From positions 255,265,582 to 255,329,581 of the forward strand of contig CP136061.1 of the NCBI GenBank assembly GCA_032622095.1: 64,000 nt of DNA. Reading direction: 5' to 3'. Shown here piece by piece: positions 42,473 through 52,429 of this stretch. This stretch comes from Siphonodentalium dalli (taxonomy: Eukaryota > Mollusca > Scaphopoda > Gadilida > Siphonodentaliidae). Within the stretch, counting starts at the first letter, position 1, and each line of letters opens with the position of its first letter. The notes under the pieces are model-generated. The model was not told the DNA's origin and searched no databases. It saw only the letters and a program-made list of their open reading frames with translations. The position numbers were made by a program, and so were the translations under genes.

Positions 42473-43110
42473 GCAATGGTTTAACATGCAAAATTTTGTT
42501 ATTGGAGAACTATCAATAATGAATATAAGAACAAATTTTATCTATTTCTACATGTTATTAGTGGTTCTGTTTTCTTGCACATTTACCACTGCAAGTCCCT
42601 TGGGTACCTTTAATAGGAGGTTTTAACTTTAGGAGCGCATTAAAGATCATGTGCCAGTGCATACTCTTACCGGTATATATTCGTGTCTCCCATAGGGAGC
42701 CGCGAGTCTCCCATAGGGAGCCGTGAGTCTCCCATAAGGAGAATCGCATATATACATGTAAGAGAATGCACTGGCTGTCAAGGTATGTATTGTTAGGCCA
42801 ATATATTCTCTTATATATGCGAGGCTCCCTTTGGGAGACTTGCATATATAAGAGAATGCATTGGCACAGGGTTTTCACAAAATTCCAGGAAGCTCCAGTC
42901 ATCTAAGGGCTAAAAGTTTCAGTACATTTTGAATTTTTTGACAGGTGAGCAAGATTCCAATGATCTCCAATAAAGACCATTCATCTTTTCATTTCCCAAG
43001 AAACAGTAGATACTTCTCAATTATAGAAATGATCCTTTTGTAATTGATTTCAATGTAAAACTGATGGATATACTGTTCTGGATTTTCACAATGCCTATGC
43101 TATACAAATT
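42473..43110. mobile_element. Family C copy C8 in unassigned DNA
   Basis: 42626-42912 is C-like: GCATTAAAGATCATGTGCC, tandem TCTCCCATAGGGAGCCGCGAG loops, then CAGGAAGCTCCAGTCATC. Its ends are decayed. The flanks are unassigned. Confidence 0.7.
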
Positions 43111-43320
43111 TTAACCCTTACATGACAGGAACTTGAAATTTTGCAAAAAACCCTGTGCCAATGCATTCTCTTATATATGCGAGTCTCCCAAAGGGAGCCT
43201 CGCATATATAAGATAATACATTGGCCTAACAATATTGACCTTGTAAGCCAATGAATTCTCTTATGCATACAAATGTATGTGAGGTTCCCGATGCGAGACT
43301 CACATATATACAAGTAATTG
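43111..43320 (-). mobile_element. Family C truncated copy C9
   Basis: TTAACCCTTACATGACAGG, hairpin with loop CTCCCAAAGGGAG, then a broken second hairpin ending GAGACTCACATATATAC. Confidence 0.75.
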
Positions 43321-43400
43321 TCAAAATCTCATATTTATAACTGAAATTTACAAGGAAATTAGGTATGGATTGTCACATGATTTTGAACATCAAACACACT

Positions 43401-43654
43401 CAAGCCTTGAAATAGGGTGTCTGTCATTTGCAGAATGAGGTCCCCAGAGGGTGAATTTAGTGATGCTACCCCGCATAGCGGGCTAGCATCACCAAAGTCA
43501 CCCTCTGGGAACCTCATTCTGCTGAGGTGTAAGCAGAGTGAGGTCCCCAGAGGGTGAATTTGGTGATGCTAGCCCGCTATGCGGGGTAGCATCACCAAAT
43601 TCACCCTCTGGGGACCTCATTTTGCAAATGACAGACACCCTATTTCAAGGCTTG
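43401..43654. mobile_element. Family E copy E2
   Basis: Complete double palindrome, CAAGCCTTGAAATAGGG to CCCTATTTCAAGGCTTG; flanks AACACACT / AACACACA match 7 of 8. Its left flank is copied inside E9 at 48.4 kb. Confidence 0.9.
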
Positions 43655-43769
43655 AACACACATCAACCATTTAATAGATATTTGTAAAATGCACATAACC
43701 ATTTTCATTCGTAAGTAAAATAACTTCTGCAACAAATATCTAGCTCATCCACTGCATGAGTTCCAGATA

Positions 43770-44784
43770 GCAGCTATCTGAACGTCTGAAGTGACGGGTT
43801 AGAGATTATATTAGTGACATAGGTTCCTGAACGTCTGAAGTGACGGGTTAGAGATTATATTAGTGACATAGGTTCCTGAACGTCTGAAGCGACGGTTTAG
43901 AGATTACATTACTGACTTGGGTTTCTGAAGTGACGGTTCAGAGATTACATTAGTGACTTAGGTTCCCGAATGTCTGAAGCGATGGTTTAGAGATTACATT
44001 ACTGACGTAGGTTCCTGGACGTCTGAAGCGACAGTTTAGAGATTACATTAGTGACGTAGGTTCCCGAATGTCTGAAGCGATGGTTCAAAGTTTAGAGATT
44101 ACATTACTGACTTAGGTTCCTGAATGTCTGAAGTGACGGTTCAGAGATTACATTAGTGGCATAGGTTCCTGAAAGTCTGAAGGGAGGGTTTAGAGATTAC
44201 ATTAGTGATATAGGTTCCTGAATGTCTGAAGGGGAGGGTTTAGAGATTACTTTACTGACTTAGGTTCCTGAACGTCTGAAGTGACGGTTTAGAGATTACA
44301 TTACTGACTTAGGTTCCTGAACGTCTGAAGTGAGAGTTTAGAGATTACATTAATCACATAGCTTCCTGAATGTCTGAAGGGAGGGTTTAGAGATTACATT
44401 AGTGATATAGGTTCCTGAATGTCTGAAGGGGAGGGTTTAGAGATTACATTACTGACTTAGGTTCCTGAACGTCTGAAGTGACGGTTTAGAGATTACATTA
44501 CTGACTTAGGTTCCTGAACGTCTGAAGTGAGAGTTTAGAGATTACATTAATCACATAGCTTCCTGAATGTCTGAAGGGAGGGTTTAGAGATTACATTAGT
44601 GATGTAGGTTCCAGAAAGTCTGAAGGGACGGTTTAGAGATTACATTAATCACATAGCTTCCTGAATGTCTGAAGTGACGGTTTAGAGATTACATTAGTGA
44701 CGTAGGTTCCTGAAAGTCTGAAGCGACGGTTTGGAGATTACATTAGTGACATAGTTTCCTGAGCATCTGAAGTGACGGTTTAGA
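43770..44784. repeat. 49-bp minisatellite next to a PLD exon
   Basis: About 20 units GGTTCCTGAACGTCTGAAGT then GACGGTTTAGAGATTACATT and ACTGACTTA. Local higher-order duplication (about 44160-44340 resembles 44340-44570). It ends in the G tract beside the PLD donor. Confidence 0.93.
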
Positions 44785-44809
44785 GGGGGGGGGGGGGGGG
44801 GGGGGGGGG
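44785..44809. repeat. 25-nt poly-G tract beside a PLD donor
   Basis: Uninterrupted G run terminating the minisatellite, 15 nt from the exon at 44825. In the transcript it is C25 shortly after the 5' splice site. Confidence 0.95.
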
Positions 44810-44824
44810 CTAATAATGACATAC

Positions 44825-44953
44825 CTTTTAATTGGCACGGGTAAGCTGAGTTGGGCTCTGTAAAGCATCATATGGCTGTGAAGTGCCTTGAAGTGTTTGT
44901 ATCGTCGTTTGATGGACCAAGTGAAGCGCCCATGCTCAACTGTTATAGCATAC
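44825..44953 (-). CDS. PLD: PLD exon: PX domain core
   Basis: 129 nt from acceptor TTTCCAG to donor AAAAG|GTATGT. It reads YAITVEHGRFTWSIKRRYKH, then FKALHSHMMLYRAQLSLPV, then PIK(S). The pattern H-G-F-W-KRRYKHF--LH is the phosphoinositide-binding PX signature (RRYKHF), followed by a proline-containing turn. The acceptor pyrimidine tract is short (ATCCTATTTCTGTTTCCAG). A D element begins 26 nt upstream and poly-C follows 15 nt after the donor. Confidence 0.95.
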
Positions 44954-44979
44954 CTGGAAACAGAAATAGGATAAATGTA

Positions 44980-45108
44980 TACAGTAATGCCCTAATTAAT
45001 CGACTTCTTAACCACAGCAGAATTATGGGTAACTTTTCAGGATTTAGTCGGAAATATGGCTTGTTGCCATTCATCGGAAAGCTCTCGATTAATTAGGGCA
45101 TTACTGTA
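44980..45108. mobile_element. Family D copy D7 (right arm deleted)
   Basis: Full left arm CAGTAATGCCCTAATTAATC...ATCGGAAAGCTCTC, then only the terminal GATTAATTAGGGCATTACTG; TA on both sides. Confidence 0.88.
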
Positions 45109-45925
45109 ATTTGTTTTTTCCTGTTACTTCTTTTGGTTACAGGGTTCATGCTGGCCAGAAAATTCTATTCGCTATTTGTTTGGCTTTGTATGGCCCGTTT
45201 TATACGTCGCGCCAAAGACGCCATCTTCCCCTGACTAGACAATGGCGTGTCTCTGGCACGTGTCACGTGTTTGATTTATGCATCGCCAGCTGGCACATGC
45301 CGTAATTCGTATATATTTCGAACTATTTTAGCATTTCTGATACAAAATGGCTTCTTTTATAATAATCTCCCTTGGGAGGTCAGAGGTTCACGAAAATAGG
45401 TTGTGATAGTGTCCTCTGACAATGCTCTATAAACTGGCCCTCGTTCTGTCTTTATTTGTACTTCTGTAAAGTGCATGAATCTCATAATTTACGCTTTCGT
45501 TGGTTTCAAAATCAGGATCTTCTCATTGACCCTTTCGCGCAAGTAAGATATATGTACTTACAATGTATGCATGATATATAAAGAACTAACAGCTATTGGG
45601 TTCAAATATAATTTCTCTTTATACTGAGTTCATTAGTTATGTGTTTCTATTATCTTAATAAGATATTTCTTATGTCTAAGCTTCCACACACTATCACAAA
45701 AAGGTCTGATTGTTTGTGCGATTTCAGAGGTGTCGTTGTTAAAGCGATACTGGTGTGTTTGCCATTCCTGCATTTCTTTGGTCATTTTTCAGAAACTTTG
45801 GACAAATTGAAAAAACAAAATATTGGATAATCGAGTAAACTAAAACAAATAAATAAAATGCCCAAAAACAATTTAAAACAATTAGTTGGACAAAAGTGAT
45901 AATGGAAATGCATGGGATGCTGAAA
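45109..45925. promoter_or_regulatory. Repeat-poor intronic block with E-box pair
   Basis: No transposon recognised. 45257-45269 is CACGTGTCACGTG, two E-boxes one base apart, 30 bases after CGCCATCTTCC (YY1-like) and CGTCGCGCC. This may be an enhancer or internal promoter; the evidence is motif-only. Confidence 0.3.
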
Positions 45926-46074
45926 TACAGTAATGCGCTAAATAATCGACTCCACATCGAGAATTATGGCTAACTTTTCAGGATTTAGTCGGAAATATTT
46001 TTCCGACTAAATCCTGAAAAGTTACCCATAATTCTGCTGTGGTTAAGGAGTCGATTATTTAGGGCGTTACTGTA
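45926..46074. mobile_element. Family D copy D8 (tip deleted)
   Basis: CAGTAATGCGCTAAATAATC to AGGGCGTTACTG; the arms meet at GGAAATATTTTTCC, so the GGCTTGTTGCCATTC part is gone from both arms. Confidence 0.88.
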
Positions 46075-46139
46075 GGTCTAACCAGCAATGTACATGTACA
46101 TGTATATCATCATAAATTCTGATATATTTACACCCATTG

Positions 46140-46402
46140 GTAACCTCGATTATGCAATGTGTCGTCTGCCAATTTGGGGATATAGAGAAACTAAACTTAA
46201 AAAGAAATAGAATCTATGTGAAGAAGTATCTATAGAAATTTGATAATAAAGAAACTTTCCAGAGAAGATGAGGCCTAAGCAGAATGAGGTCCCCAGAGGG
46301 TGAATTTGGTGACGCTAACCCATCTTGCAGGATAGTATCACTAATTCACCCACTGGGGACCTCATTCTTCAAATGTCAGACACAATATTTCAAGGCTTTA
46401 TT
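46140..46402. mobile_element. Family E long-form fragment E7
   Basis: GGTAACCTCGATTATGCAAT, GATAATAAAGAAACTTTCC, GATGAGGCCTAAGCAGAATG, then a palindrome ending AATATTTCAAGGCTTTATTG. The left half is missing. Confidence 0.75.
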
Positions 46403-46436
46403 GATTCAGTCATGATACAATCCGTCAATTTTATTT

Positions 46437-46532
46437 GGCATGGCATTCTCAACGACTGGGCATTCTCAACGACTGGGCATTCTCAACAACTGGGCATTCT
46501 CAACGACTGGGCATTCTCAACAACTGGGCATT
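46437..46532. repeat. 17-19 bp CATTCTCAACGACTGGG repeat
   Basis: Five to six head-to-tail units alternating CAACGACTGGG and CAACAACTGGG. 46533-46932 after it is unassigned. Confidence 0.9.
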
Positions 46533-46932
46533 TCCACACTGAGGAAATAACCTCTTCCATAAATAGAAACCATATCTGCTGGACTATTTCAATCTTGTGA
46601 TTGACCATGTGAGAACTACTGGTCAATACGTTTGTTGGCTGGGAGAGACTCGTCTGTTGAACCTGAACTATTTATTGCATGATCAAGTCTGGTACTGGCA
46701 TGCAGTGAATATATTCTGCTCCATTCACATCCATGCATCAACGAGCCAAGGTCACCACCTTATTACCGGGGCTGTATATTGTAGCATTCAGCAAATATGG
46801 TTTCTATAAACATGGAAGAGGTTATTTCCTCAGCGAAGCTGAACAAAGCGGAAATGGCCCAGTCAAAGGGGAAATGCCTGACTCGTTGAGAATGTTTGCA
46901 TGGGAGTGTAAACAAATATGTGGACATAAGAC

Positions 46933-48360
46933 AAGCCTGCAAATAGTGTGTCTGTCATTTGCAGAATGAGGTCCCCAGAGGGTGAATTTATTGATGCTAT
47001 CCTGCATGGCAGACTACATGTACATGTACATGTAGCTTCACCAAATTCACCCTCTGGGAACCTCATTCTGCTTAGGCCTCAACTGTTATGGGAGACCTAG
47101 GCAGGATCAGATTGAAGTTCCCCAGTTGAAGTTGGTGATGTTCTCCAATTAGTCACCTTGATTATGCATTTTATCTTCTGCAGATTAAGGGGATATAGAA
47201 ACTTCCCAGAAGGGAACAAGAGCTACGCTGGGCGTGCAATATACGCCCTCTCTTGGGTCGGCGGAAACTGTTAAAAAAGGGGCATAACTCTGGTAAAAAT
47301 TGGCGGACGGAACTCAAATTTGAACTTGACCTGTGTCTTGGTGGGAGAAAGTAATATACCAAATTATCATTGAATCCAATAAGCTCTAGTAAAGTTATCA
47401 TCCGGACAACAAATTTCAGGGATTTTCTAAGTCAAATTACGTCAAATAAGGGGCATAACTCCGGTGAAAATTGGCGGACGGAACCCAAATTCGAACTTGA
47501 GCTGTCTTTTCTCCTAATAAACCCACATACCAAACTTGATTGAAATCGGTTCACTCTAACTAAAGTTATCATCCGGACAACAAATTTCATGGATTTTCTA
47601 AGTCAAATTACGTCAAAAAAGGGGCCATAACTCTCGCAAAAATTATCGGATTAAAACGAAATTCGGACTTGAGCTGTATTTTGATATATGTAATCCACAA
47701 AAAAACGGGTATTGCGTATAAACATTCCAAAATCGAGTCATCATCCGGAAACCAAAAAACATAAGAAAAACTGAATTTTCTGAGTCGAAAAAGGGGCATA
47801 ACTCTGCCAAAAATGGTCGGACAGAACCCAAGTTCGAACTTGACCTGTGTTTTGGTGGGAGAAAGTAATATACCACATTTGGATTCATTCCGATAAACTA
47901 TACTAAAGTTATCATCCGGACAACAAATTTCAAGGATTTTCCAAGTCAAAAAACGTTAAATAAGGGGCATAACTCCGGTGAAAAATGGCGGGCGGAACCC
48001 AAATTTGAACTTGAACTTACTTTTCGGCTAATAAACCCACATACCAAATTTTACTAATTTTAACTAAAGTTATCATCCGGACAACAGGTTAACGGACGGA
48101 CGGACGGGCGGACGGACGGACAGACCAATACTATAATACGGCCTTTTTTTCAAAAGGGCGTATAAAAAGTAACTAAAAACAATGTTAATTTGAGACTATC
48201 GATACTTCACAGAAGATGAAGCCTAAGCAGAACGAGGTCCCCAGAGGGTGAATTTAGTGATGCTAGCCTGCTGTGCAGCATAGTGTCACTATGACTCACT
48301 AAATCCACCCTCTGGGGACCTCATTCTGCAAATGACAGATACACTATTTGCAGACTTGAT
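46933..48360. mobile_element. Family E long copy E8 split by a molluscan-type repeat
   Basis: Left: AAATAGTGTGTCTGTCATTTGCAG to GGGATATAGAAACTTCCCAG. Right: AACAATGTTAATTTGAGAC to CTATTTGCAGACTTG. The same E segment at 55440-55510 is continuous, defining the insertion of 47213-48168. The frames here come from the insert. Confidence 0.8.
47213..48168. repeat. GGGGCATAACTC-type repeat with GGACGGACGG tail
   Basis: Starts AAGAGCTACGCTGGGCGTGC, has four degenerate modules of about 160 bp (AAAAGGGGCATAACTC, TGGCGGACGGAAC, AAAGTTATCATCCGGACAAC), and ends GACGGACGGACGGGCGGACG...CAAAAGGGCGTATAA. The ends GGGCGTGCAATATACGCCC and CAAAAGGGCGTATAAA suggest loose inverted termini. Confidence 0.8.
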
Positions 48361-48388
48361 ATACGAGGGAAGTTTCCCTCGCACACAA

Positions 48389-48666
48389 TCAAGCCTTGAA
48401 ATAGTGTGTCTGTCATTTGCATTTGCAGAGGTTCCCGATGCGAGACTCACATATATACAAGTAATTGTCAAAATCTCATATTTATAACTGAAATTTACAA
48501 GGAAATAAGGTATGGATTGTCACATGATTTTGAACATCAAACACACCCAAGCCCTAGATGGTGAATTTAGTGATGCTAGCCTGCTATGCAGGGTAGCATC
48601 ACTAAATTCACCCTCTGGGGACCTCATTCTGCAAATGACAGACACACTATTTCAAGGCTTGCACAC
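48389..48666. mobile_element. Family E chimeric copy E9
   Basis: CAAGCCTTGAAATAG to CTATTTCAAGGCTTG with perfect 8-bp flanks CACACAAT. The inside left (about 48427-48553) is a copy of 43289-43405, host flank plus a C fragment from the E2 locus. Confidence 0.9.
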
Positions 48667-48784
48667 AATACAAACAACCTTTATCTCCTACATCAAAGGA
48701 TGTTGAATATCTGCACTTTATTCAAATGATACAGTTTATTTCTGTTGTAGAAAAATTTACTTTAAATGCATGATGAAACAATTG

Positions 48785-48960
48785 AAGATTATTAATCTAT
48801 AAGTGTATGTGATGTCAGATAATTAATCAACATTTAATTTATTTGTACAGTTATTAAACTATAAGTATATGTGATGTCAGATAATTAATCAACATTTAAT
48901 TTATTTGTACAGTTATTAAACTATAAGTATATGTGATGTCAGATAATTAAGAAACATTCA
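48785..48960. repeat. 60-bp AT-rich triplication
   Basis: Three units of ATAATTAATCAACATTTAAT then TTATTTGTACAGTTATTAAA and CTATAAGTATATGTGATGTC. 48961-49230 following is unassigned. Confidence 0.92.
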
Positions 48961-49230
48961 ATTGATTTCTACCATTATGTGATGTGATTATCGTTATAAA
49001 TGGGTGATTTTATCACAATAAATAGCGATTGCCAATTGATACACAATAAAATATTGTCAACAATATTGACGAAGAATGTAGGAGCTGGACAGAGTAACAT
49101 AATAGACAGGCAAGACTGGTTATACGTTAATTGTTCAGTCAAGGTCATAGTCCTAAACAAATTTTTAAATGACCTACTTGATTGAGATTGTGTATGACAT
49201 TATGACCTACAGTGTGTTTCCACATAATCT

Positions 49231-49677
49231 AAGTAGATGTTAAAGATGCATAATCCGGATTAACGCTCCCAAATTACTATTTCTTTGGCTTTGGGGGTAA
49301 ATAGTATTTGATTCGAGTCGATGAACCCACCAATCAAAGCTCAGAGTTACCGGTATTGCATATTGATTTTTTAAATCTATTATTTTTCACCATCGAGACT
49401 TATTAGTGGCTCAGTAAAAAGTTGACGAGCCGACAGAATCGGACCAAATTGCAGATGAAGATGGATAACTCTAAAATCAAGTGGCTTTTTTGTGTCAGAT
49501 ATTTGACAAACTGGCAAAATTTTGTTGAGCAAAATGTTGATAAATAACAGGTTTTGGGCAATTTTATACAATAGTTGACAGTGGTTAGCATTATTTTTGG
49601 GCAATTACTCAATTCTGATAACTGAAGCGGCATTTAAAAAAATGTTGTTGTTTTTTTGTATCGGATTGAGTACCTTT
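49231..49677. mobile_element. Family H relative
   Basis: TTAAAGATGCATAATCCGGA at left, TTTGATTCGAGTCGATGAAC, AGATGAAGATGGATAACTC, TTTTTGGGCAATTACTCAAT and CGGATTGAGTACCTTTAA at right, where B7 is inserted. Confidence 0.75.
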
Positions 49678-50131
49678 AACCCTTTCAGTGCCAGGTCCGA
49701 TTTTTGTATCAACCCATATACCCTGTGCCAATGCATTCTCTTATATATGCGAGTCGACCATAGGTCGCCTCGCATATATAAGAGAATGCATTGGCCTAAC
49801 AATTTTTCATCATTTGTTATTATTTTTTACAATTCTTTACAATTTTAATAATTTTTTCTTATATTCTTTAACAAACTTATTTTGTAGGTTTAGTGCCAGG
49901 GAATCTTACGTTTTTCATGGGCATAAAAATTATTACTATGAATACTTGGTGATAGTTTTGAGTAATAACATGCCCCTAAGGTTTTATCAAGTTTGTTTTT
50001 AAATTCGCTATGGCATGCTTAAGCATACCCAAAAAAAATCAACCCAAAAAATATAATATAAATTTTACAGACGATTTTACAGACCGTAAATTAGGGCCGA
50101 TGAGATCGGCCCCTGGCACTGAAAGGGTTAA
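49676..50131 (+). mobile_element. Family B MITE, copy B7 (longest)
   Basis: TTAACCCTTTCAGTGCCAGG to GGCACTGAAAGGGTTAA with both TTAA. It has one complete hairpin, the full body (GTGCCAGGGAATCTTACG) and GCCGATGAGATCGGCCCC, and is the best reference copy for the family. Confidence 0.92.
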
Positions 50132-50212
50132 TGTCAACATCAAGGACATTGTCTGAAAAACAACAAAATTTGAAATGACCTACTGATTGAGATTGTGTAT
50201 GACAACATGACC

Positions 50213-50384
50213 TACAGTAATGCTCTAAATAATCAACTCCTTAACCACAGCAGAATTATGGGTAACTTTTCAGGAGCGAGACCTTTCCGATGAATGGCAA
50301 CAACCCATATTTCTGACTAAATCCTGAAAAGTTACCCATAATTCTGCTGTGGTTAAGGAGTCGATTATTTAGAGCATTACTGTA
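50213..50384. mobile_element. Family D copy D9 (left arm shortened)
   Basis: CAGTAATGCTCTAAATAATC to AGAGCATTACTG; the left arm stops at TTTTCAGGAGCGAGACC, the right arm is full; TA flanks. Confidence 0.87.
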
Positions 50385-50454
50385 GTTAGGGTCAAACTAC
50401 AGGTAATCTAGTTAGATGATGTAGAGATCACAGTGATATTGATAATTTGGCTTT

Positions 50455-50854
50455 TTAACCCTTTAACCAACAGAACGGCCCTGTGCCAATGCATTATCTT
50501 ATATATGCGAGTCGACCATAGGTCGCCTCGCATATATAAGAGAATGCATTGGCTTAACACATTAAAAATTATAAAATTGTTAAAGAATGTAAGAAAAAAT
50601 GGTAAAAAGTGTTAAAAAAAGATTTTTTTTAGGCCAATGCATTCTCTTATATATGCGAGGCGACCTATGGTCGACTCGCATATATAAGAGAATGCATTGG
50701 CACAGGGCATAACTGTAACTATCACAATGTGGTCAAGGAGCCGGTTCCAATGATATCCATATTTGTATGGTTCTATTGAGACAGACCGAAGATATTTTAG
50801 GCTGTTGAATCTTTATTTGGCCGGTTTTGGCCGGTTTGTTGGGTAAAGGGTTAA
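50455..50854 (-). mobile_element. Family A MITE, copy A9 (reverse)
   Basis: TTAACCCTTTAACCAACAG to TTGTTGGGTAAAGGGTTAA. Both hairpins complete, with one ATTATC substitution in the first stem. Confidence 0.92.
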
Positions 50855-51011
50855 AGGGTTTCCACGCCTGAGCTATGTCAGGAGGTGGACAGTTATTACA
50901 GACCTACACAGAAAACTACCTAATTGTTAAGCGAGTGCACCACCTGAAGGAATCTATGCTATCTGAAGACTACATCAAGCAAATTATATAACAATAAAAA
51001 TGTCAAAAAGG

Positions 51012-51254
51012 TAAAGTGATGCCCTAAGTAATCGACTCCTTAACCACAGCAGAATTATGGGTAACTTTTCAGGATATAATCGGAAATATGGCTTGTTGCC
51101 ATTCATCGGAAATATGGCTTGTTGTCATTCATTGGAAAGCTCTCACTGAGAGCTTTCCGATGAATGGCAACAAGCCATATTTTCGACGAAATCCTGAAAA
51201 TTTACCCATAATTCTGCTGTGGTTAAGGAGTCGATTACTTAGGACATTACTGTA
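51012..51254. mobile_element. Family D copy D10, beside a PLD donor
   Basis: AAGTGATGCCCTAAGTAATC to AGGACATTACTG. The left arm holds a local duplication of CGGAAATATGGCTTGTTG. It ends 13 nt from the PLD donor at 51268. Confidence 0.9.
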
Positions 51255-51267
51255 AAGTGATACTCAC

Positions 51268-51418
51268 AGATAAGGAGAGAGTCTGTGGGTGATGGTGTTC
51301 TTCTCGTGTCCTGTTATCTTCACTTTGATTGGCTCTCCAGGAATCCAGCATCGCTGACGTACAGTTGTAAACTCTTCATAATTCTCGTGGAAATTTTTGA
51401 ATTTATGCTTCCCCGAGG
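51268..51418 (-). CDS. PLD: PLD exon: start of PX domain
   Basis: 151 nt from acceptor TATTTTTAACTTCAG to donor CTTATCT|GTGAGT. After two bases completing a codon it reads SGKHKFKNFHENYEEFTTVR, then QRCWIPGEPIKVKITGHEKN, then TITHRLSPYL. 'G-PIKVKI---E' and 'YL|YAI-VEHG' match the first PX strands. Upstream N-terminal residues and the initiator Met are not found. A D element ends 13 nt past the donor and a C element starts 19 nt before the acceptor. Confidence 0.9.
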
Positions 51419-51437
51419 CTGAAGTTAAAAATAGAGT

Positions 51438-51900
51438 TTAACCCTTCATCTTACACTGTGCTAAACCCTTCCATGACTGGAGCTAGCTTCCTGAATTTTT
51501 GCAAAAACCTTGTGTCAATGCATTCTCTTATATGAGGTGACCTATATATAAGAGAATGCATTAGCCTAACAAATTTTATATAATTTTTTTATAATTGTTA
51601 AAAAATGTGAGAAAAAAAGTGAAAACAAAATGAGAAAAAATTATTAAAGAATCAGAAAGAATGTAAAAAATAATGAGAAAAAATAATAAAAATTGTTAAA
51701 GAATGTAAGAAAAATTGATAAAAAATATAAGAAAAAATTATAAAAATTGTTATAGAATGTAAGAAAAGATTATAATAAATGATAAAAATGGTTAACGTAA
51801 ATTTTTTTTTATAAAAATTGTTAAAGAACGTATAAAAATTTATAAAAAATGATAACAAATTGTTAGGCCAATGCATTCACTTTATGCTAGGCGAACTACA
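51438..51900. mobile_element. Family C-like copy C10 with A/T-rich core
   Basis: TTAACCCTTCATCTTACAC, CCATGACTGGAGCTAGCTTC, shortened hairpin CTCTTATATGAGGTGACCTA, then about 290 bp of repeated AAAAATTGTTAAAGAATGTA units, closing with a damaged hairpin arm at 51865. No right TTAA. Confidence 0.65.
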
Positions 51901-51904
51901 TGTA

Positions 51905-52275
51905 TGGTCTATATCATCATCATCATCATCTTAATTACCATCATCACCATCATTATCATCATCATAATCATCATCATCTAATTATCATCACCCTCATCAT
52001 CATCATCTTAATTTTCATCATCACCATCATACCCATCATCATCGTCATATCATCAACATACTCGTCATCATTTTAATTATCATTATCATAATCATCACCT
52101 TCATCATCTTCTTAATTATCATCATCATAATCATCATTATCTTAATTATCATCATCAAAGTCATCATCATCATCCTCATCTTAATTATCAGAATCATCAT
52201 CATAATCATCATTATCTTAATTATCATCATCATAATCATCATTATCTTAATTATCATCGTCATAATCCACCCCAT
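51905..52275. repeat. ATC/TTAATTATCATC microsatellite
   Basis: Runs of TCATCATCATC with periodic TTAATTATCATCATCATAA. Minus-strand frames give Met/Ile-rich artefacts. Confidence 0.95.
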
Positions 52276-52429
52276 GCATCCGGATATGCTCGTAGCGGAA
52301 GACATGCTCGTAGCGGAATAACCACTTGGCCCGCGATTTGCACACCGTTCACGGTTAGACACATGTTGCACCGAAACCAACACATATACCAGTGGTTGAC
52401 GGTGGTGGTATTATTTGTGGCTATAATTT

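Larger units (their letters stand above)
3489..51418 (-). other. PLD: Phospholipase D gene (PX-PH class), 11 exons in window
   Basis: Eleven exons on the minus strand join in frame to about 443 residues: PX domain (51268-51418, 44825-44953, 18941-19043, 18229-18294), PH domain (15527-15684, 12882-13034, 10454-10603) and the N-terminal catalytic half with HKD motif 1 (7590-7673, 6997-7078, 5848-5961, 3489-3628). PLD1/2 enzymes hydrolyse phosphatidylcholine to phosphatidic acid at membranes, and their PX and PH domains bind phosphoinositides. Intron lengths from 5' to 3' are 6314, 25781, 646, 2544, 2492, 2278, 2780, 511, 1035 and 2219 nt. The start codon exon and the second HKD half lie outside the window. 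Family assignment is secure from colinear motifs; PLD1 versus PLD2 cannot be decided. Confidence 0.93.

Noticed and set aside
51905-52383. Met/Ile/Lys-rich frame, and His/Asp-rich frames at 60759-61330
   Set aside because: Direct translation of ATC microsatellites.
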